Origin: an uncultured Actinomyces sp.
GTDB taxonomy: Bacteria; Actinomycetota; Actinomycetes; Actinomycetales; Actinomycetaceae
NCBI GenBank assembly: GCA_937926195.1
Contig: CALEXZ010000004.1
Location: 1-9,394 of the forward strand
DNA: 9,394 nt
Reading direction: 5' to 3'
Under the pieces are notes generated by a model, which made no database searches, was not told where the DNA came from, and saw only the letters and a list, made by a program, of their open reading frames with translations. The translations under genes were made by a program, and so were the position numbers. This document shows positions 6,593 through 9,394 of the stretch, piece after piece (position 1 is the first letter of the stretch; each line of letters begins with the position of its first letter).

Positions 6593-8400
6593 TCCGTCGT
6601 CTTCAGCGCTGCCTGGGAACCAGCAGCAACATCGTTCCCCTCGTGGCGGCGCACGTCGTCGCCGGCGCCCTCCAGGGCCTGAGCCTCGTCCTTCTCGTGC
6701 CCTTCCTGCGGGCTTTCCTGGCCGGTGAGCCCAGCGGCCGGTGGCTGGCCGCCGTCGTCGCCACCGCGCTGGCGGGGCTGGGCGTGTCCTGCGTGGCCAC
6801 CGTGCGCTCCTACGCGGTCTCCTGCTACGACGTGTGCGGGAGCCTCGTGCGCACCTTGGGCCACCGGGTCCAGCAGCTGCCCCTGGGGTGGTTCACCTCG
6901 GCGACGACGGGACAGGTCGCCACCGCTGTCTCACGGGACACCGCTAACCTGTCCCACCTGCCGTCTATCGCTCTGCCGCAGATCGCCTCCATGGATGGCA
7001 GCGCCGCGGTCATCGGCCTCAGTGCCCTCGTGCTGGAGTGGCGGATGGGTGTGGCGCTGCTGCTGGCCCTGCCGGGTACCGTCCTGTGCCTGCGCTGGCT
7101 CAGGCGTGCGGTGCGCGGTGAGTTCCGCGCCTCTCAGGAGGTCGCGGAGGAGCTCGGAGCGCGTCTGCTGGAGTTCAGCCGCCTGCAGGCCGTCCTGCGC
7201 GCCACCGGTGCGGTCAACGGGGAGGGCAGCGGCCAGGCCGGTACGGAGGCTGACGGCACCCGGGCGGGCGGGGCGCCGGGCTCCACCTGGGCGCCCCTGG
7301 AGGCGGCCCTGAGGGGCGACCACGCGGCGGCGCACAGGGCCCAGCACGCCAAGGGCCCGGCAGGTCAGGCCTTCCACACCTGTGTGGAGGCGGGTGTCGT
7401 CGCCTGCCTGGGGGTGGGCCTGTTCCTGCTGCTGGGGGGCGGTCTCGACCCGGCGGTCTTCATCACCCTGGCTCTCATGGCGGTGCGTTTCGCCGAGCCG
7501 GTGGGCATGCTCGCCTTCTTCGTCGATCCTCTGCACCAGTCCGACGTCGCTCTGGAGCGGATCGAGGCGATCCTGCACACCCCCTCCCTGCCGGAGCCGG
7601 ACGCAGGACGGTGCGCCACGCTCAGGCCCGATCCCGAGGGTGGGCTGGAGGTGTGCCTGGAGCACGTGACCTTCGGCTACGTGCCCGGGCACGACGTCAT
7701 CCACGATGTCACGCTGACCTTCCCGGCCCGTTCGGTCACCGCCCTCGTTGGTCCCTCGGGCTCGGGCAAGTCGACCCTCACCCGGCTGGTGGCCCGCTTC
7801 TGGGACGTGTCGGGCGGCACGGTGCGCGTGGGCGGTGCTGACGTGCGCGACCTGCGCACGGAGGACCTCATGGCGCAGGTCTCCATGGTCTTCCAGGACG
7901 TGTACCTGTTCGACACGACCATTGAGGAGAACGTGCGTATCGGGCGCGCGCAGGCCACGGACGAGCAGGTGCGTGAGGCGGCCGACCGGGCGGGGCTGAG
8001 CGAGGTCGTCGAGCGCCTGCCCCACGGGTGGGACACGCGGGTCGGGGAGGGTGGCTCCTCCCTGTCCGGGGGTGAACGCCAGCGGGTGGCGATCGCGCGG
8101 GCCTTCCTCAAGGACGCCCCGGTGCTGCTGCTCGACGAGGTCACCAGTGCCCTGGACGGGGTGAGCGAGGCGGGGGTGACGCGTGCGATGGAGGAGCTGA
8201 GCCGGGGGCGCACGGTGCTGGTCATCGCGCACCGCCTGTCGACGATCCGACGTGCGGACCGCATCGTCGTGCTGGTCGACGGGGCGGTCGAGGCCGTGGG
8301 CACGCACGACGAGCTCTATGCCGCGGGCGGCACGTACCGGCGCTTCTGGGAGGACCAGAGCGCGGTGGACCGGTGGAGGCTGGTGGGCGCGGGGGCCTGA
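6589..8400 (+). CDS. Exporter-fold ABC half-transporter, IrtB/YbtQ-like siderophore importer subunit
   Basis: This 603-residue protein is the presumed heterodimer partner of the preceding gene. Membrane helices lie near 14-43, 52-82, 127-150, 151-172, 264-284 and 286-316. The segment LPLGWFTSATTGQVATAV (97-114) fits the intracellular loop between helices 2 and 3. The ATPase domain has Walker A GPSGSGKST (388-396), Q436 in FQDVYLFDTTI, signature LSGGE (492-496), Walker B VLLLDE (512-517), D-loop SALD (520-523) and switch H548, so both halves of the dimer look catalytically competent. A glycine-rich insert of about 20-25 residues (near 209-232) interrupts the membrane domain just after the second coupling helix. 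The start is a GTG overlapping the upstream stop (GTGA), with GGGAGG seven bases before it. It ends the operon and converges on lysA with 23 bp between stops. Direction of transport is inferred from family resemblance and the iron box. Confidence 0.85.
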   Translation: MIRRLQRCLGTSSNIVPLVAAHVVAGALQGLSLVLLVPFLRAFLAGEPSGRWLAAVVATALAGLGVSCVATVRSYAVSCYDVCGSLVRTLGHRVQQLPLGWFTSATTGQVATAVSRDTANLSHLPSIALPQIASMDGSAAVIGLSALVLEWRMGVALLLALPGTVLCLRWLRRAVRGEFRASQEVAEELGARLLEFSRLQAVLRATGAVNGEGSGQAGTEADGTRAGGAPGSTWAPLEAALRGDHAAAHRAQHAKGPAGQAFHTCVEAGVVACLGVGLFLLLGGGLDPAVFITLALMAVRFAEPVGMLAFFVDPLHQSDVALERIEAILHTPSLPEPDAGRCATLRPDPEGGLEVCLEHVTFGYVPGHDVIHDVTLTFPARSVTALVGPSGSGKSTLTRLVARFWDVSGGTVRVGGADVRDLRTEDLMAQVSMVFQDVYLFDTTIEENVRIGRAQATDEQVREAADRAGLSEVVERLPHGWDTRVGEGGSSLSGGERQRVAIARAFLKDAPVLLLDEVTSALDGVSEAGVTRAMEELSRGRTVLVIAHRLSTIRRADRIVVLVDGAVEAVGTHDELYAAGGTYRRFWEDQSAVDRWRLVGAGA

Positions 8401-8431
8401 GGCGGGCTACTGCCTGAGGCGGGCTACTCCC
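8398..8431. repeat. 17-bp tandem duplication across two convergent stop codons
   Basis: TGAGGCGGGCTACTGCC (8398-8414) is followed directly by TGAGGCGGGCTACTCCC (8415-8431), 16 of 17 bases identical. The first unit begins with the TGA of the upstream half-transporter, and the second contains the TAG of lysA read on the other strand. It makes up the whole gap between the two genes and looks like a replication-slippage duplication. Confidence 0.9.
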
Positions 8432-9394
8432 CCTCGAGGGCGAGGAGGTCCTCGAGGGTCTCGGGCCGCAGGACCCAGCCCTGCCGCCCGTCACGCACCC
8501 AGGCGACGCCGGGGCGGGTGAACATGTTGTAGTTGTTGGCCAGGCAGCGTCCGTAGGCTCCGACGGCGGGCACCGCCAGGACGTCGCCGACGGCGAGGTC
8601 CACGGGCAGGTCGACGTCGCGCACGAGGATGTCGCCGCTCTCGCAGTGCTTGCCAACGACGCGCGCACGGGTCAGGCCCACGGCCGTCTCGGGGCGGCGG
8701 TTGGCGACAAGCGCCGTGTAGGCGGCCTTGTACAGGGCGGGGCGGATGTTGTCGCTCATGCCGCCGTCGACGCTCACGTACAGGCGGGAGGCGCCGTCGT
8801 CGAGGGCGACGCGCTTGAGACCGGTGACCGTGTAGAGCATGACGGTGGACGGTCCGGAGACGCTGCGTCCGGTCTCGACCGACACGCTCGGAATCGGGTC
8901 TCCCAGCTCGGTGCACAGCTGGCGCACCGTCTCGGCGAGGGTCTGGGCGACCTGCGCCGGACTGGGTGGCACCGGGTCCGCCCCGGTGTAGGCGATGCCG
9001 TAGCCGCCACCCAGGTCGAGCTCGTGGACGACGACGCCGGTGGAGACGGCGACCTCGTGGCGCAGGGCGACGACGACGCGGGCGGCCTCACGGAAACCGG
9101 TCAGGTCCAGGATCTGGGAGCCGATGTGGGAGTGCAGCCCGTGCAGCTCGAGCTCGGGGGCGGCGATGATCGCGTCGATGGCCTGACGGGCGGTGCCGGC
9201 GTGGACGGAGAGGCCGAACTTCTGGTCCTCGTGGCCGGTGGAGATGAACTCGTGGCCTCCGGCGTGCACGCCGGTGGTCAGGCGCACCATGACCTTGCCG
9301 GTCTCCTCAGGCCCATAGACGCCGCTCGCACGCAGGTCGCGCACGGCACGGACGGCGAGCTCGACCTCCTCGAGGGAGTCGAGGACGAGGTGGC
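8424..9394 (-). CDS. lysA: Diaminopimelate decarboxylase, C-terminal part (5' end beyond window)
   Basis: About 323 C-terminal residues of a fold-type III, PLP-dependent enzyme that decarboxylates meso-diaminopimelate to lysine are present. The frame is open through the right edge, beginning in the partial sequence HLVLDSLEEVELAVRAV, so the PLP-binding lysine is outside. Visible family motifs in order are STGHEDQKFG (near 9236-9207), HSHIGSQ (about 9132-9112), the phosphate-binding LGGGYGIAY (about 9021-8995), VETGRSVSG (about 8886-8860), DGGMSDNIRPALYKA (about 8772-8728), CESGD (about 8646-8632) with the active-site Cys, and GAYGRCLANNYN (about 8558-8523). The usual EPGR motif reads ETGR here. 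DGGMSDN with CESGD is diagnostic for LysA over arginine or ornithine decarboxylases of the same fold. The gene faces the transporter operon and points toward hom-thrB about 7 kb downstream. Confidence 0.95.
   Translation of the reverse strand, partial: HLVLDSLEEVELAVRAVRDLRASGVYGPEETGKVMVRLTTGVHAGGHEFISTGHEDQKFGLSVHAGTARQAIDAIIAAPELELHGLHSHIGSQILDLTGFREAARVVVALRHEVAVSTGVVVHELDLGGGYGIAYTGADPVPPSPAQVAQTLAETVRQLCTELGDPIPSVSVETGRSVSGPSTVMLYTVTGLKRVALDDGASRLYVSVDGGMSDNIRPALYKAAYTALVANRRPETAVGLTRARVVGKHCESGDILVRDVDLPVDLAVGDVLAVPAVGAYGRCLANNYNMFTRPGVAWVRDGRQGWVLRPETLEDLLALEGE
8431..8458. repeat. 9-bp perfect inverted repeat at the 3' end of lysA
   Basis: CCCTCGAGG (8431-8439) and CCTCGAGGG (8450-8458) are exact reverse complements around a 10-base loop. 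It lies in the last codons of lysA, where it encodes a repeated Leu-Glu, and about 30 nt past the stop of the plus-strand operon. No T-run follows on either strand, so it does not qualify as a canonical intrinsic terminator, though it could form a hairpin at the end of the transporter mRNA. Confidence 0.4.

Noticed and set aside
4835..8400. Half-transporter pair as a multidrug or peptide exporter
   Set aside because: Not excluded, but the iron-type operator, the AQAD-type D-loop and the general resemblance to IrtAB/YbtPQ favour import of a metallophore.
8431..8458. Inverted repeat as an intrinsic terminator
   Set aside because: No T-run follows on either strand, and the arms are explained by repeated Leu-Glu codons at the end of lysA.

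Overview
The window is very GC-rich DNA with frequent GTG starts, tight 4-nt gene overlaps and strong GGAGG-type ribosome-binding sites. Together with the aspartate-family genes lysA and hom-thrB at its two edges, this points to a high-GC actinobacterium, plausibly Actinomyces or a relative. The genus is an inference from gene style and family resemblance, not from a search.

Layout. On the minus strand at the left edge are the first codons of homoserine kinase (thrB, 1-71) and complete homoserine dehydrogenase (hom, 68-1402), joined by a GTGA overlap. A 199-bp divergent intergenic region (1403-1601) follows. It holds a good plus-strand promoter (TTGACC, 18 bp, TATTTT) whose -10 runs into a DtxR/IdeR-like operator, TTAGGGTTGTCTAACCTTC, matching 14 of 19 positions of the family consensus. 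A five-gene plus-strand operon then runs from 1602 to 8400: a YkoE/MptD-like ECF S component, a fused double ECF ATPase, an EcfT transmembrane protein, and two half-transporters of the exporter-fold ABC class resembling the IrtA/IrtB and YbtP/YbtQ siderophore importers. On the right, facing the operon, is the 3' part of diaminopimelate decarboxylase (lysA, minus, 8424-9394, 5' end outside the window).

How it works together. The edge genes make lysine and threonine/methionine precursors from aspartate semialdehyde. Between them lies a self-contained uptake module. The operator predicts repression when iron (or Mn) is sufficient and induction on starvation. The S, A-A and T genes would form a complete ECF importer. 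The two half-transporters would form a heterodimer that most likely moves a ferric siderophore or similar metallophore inward. No siderophore biosynthesis gene, substrate-binding lipoprotein or siderophore-interacting reductase domain is present in the window. The simplest reading is an iron-regulated, two-transporter metallophore scavenging system whose exact ligand cannot be read from sequence. This pairing of an ECF module with an exporter-fold importer under a DtxR-type box is the most interesting object here.
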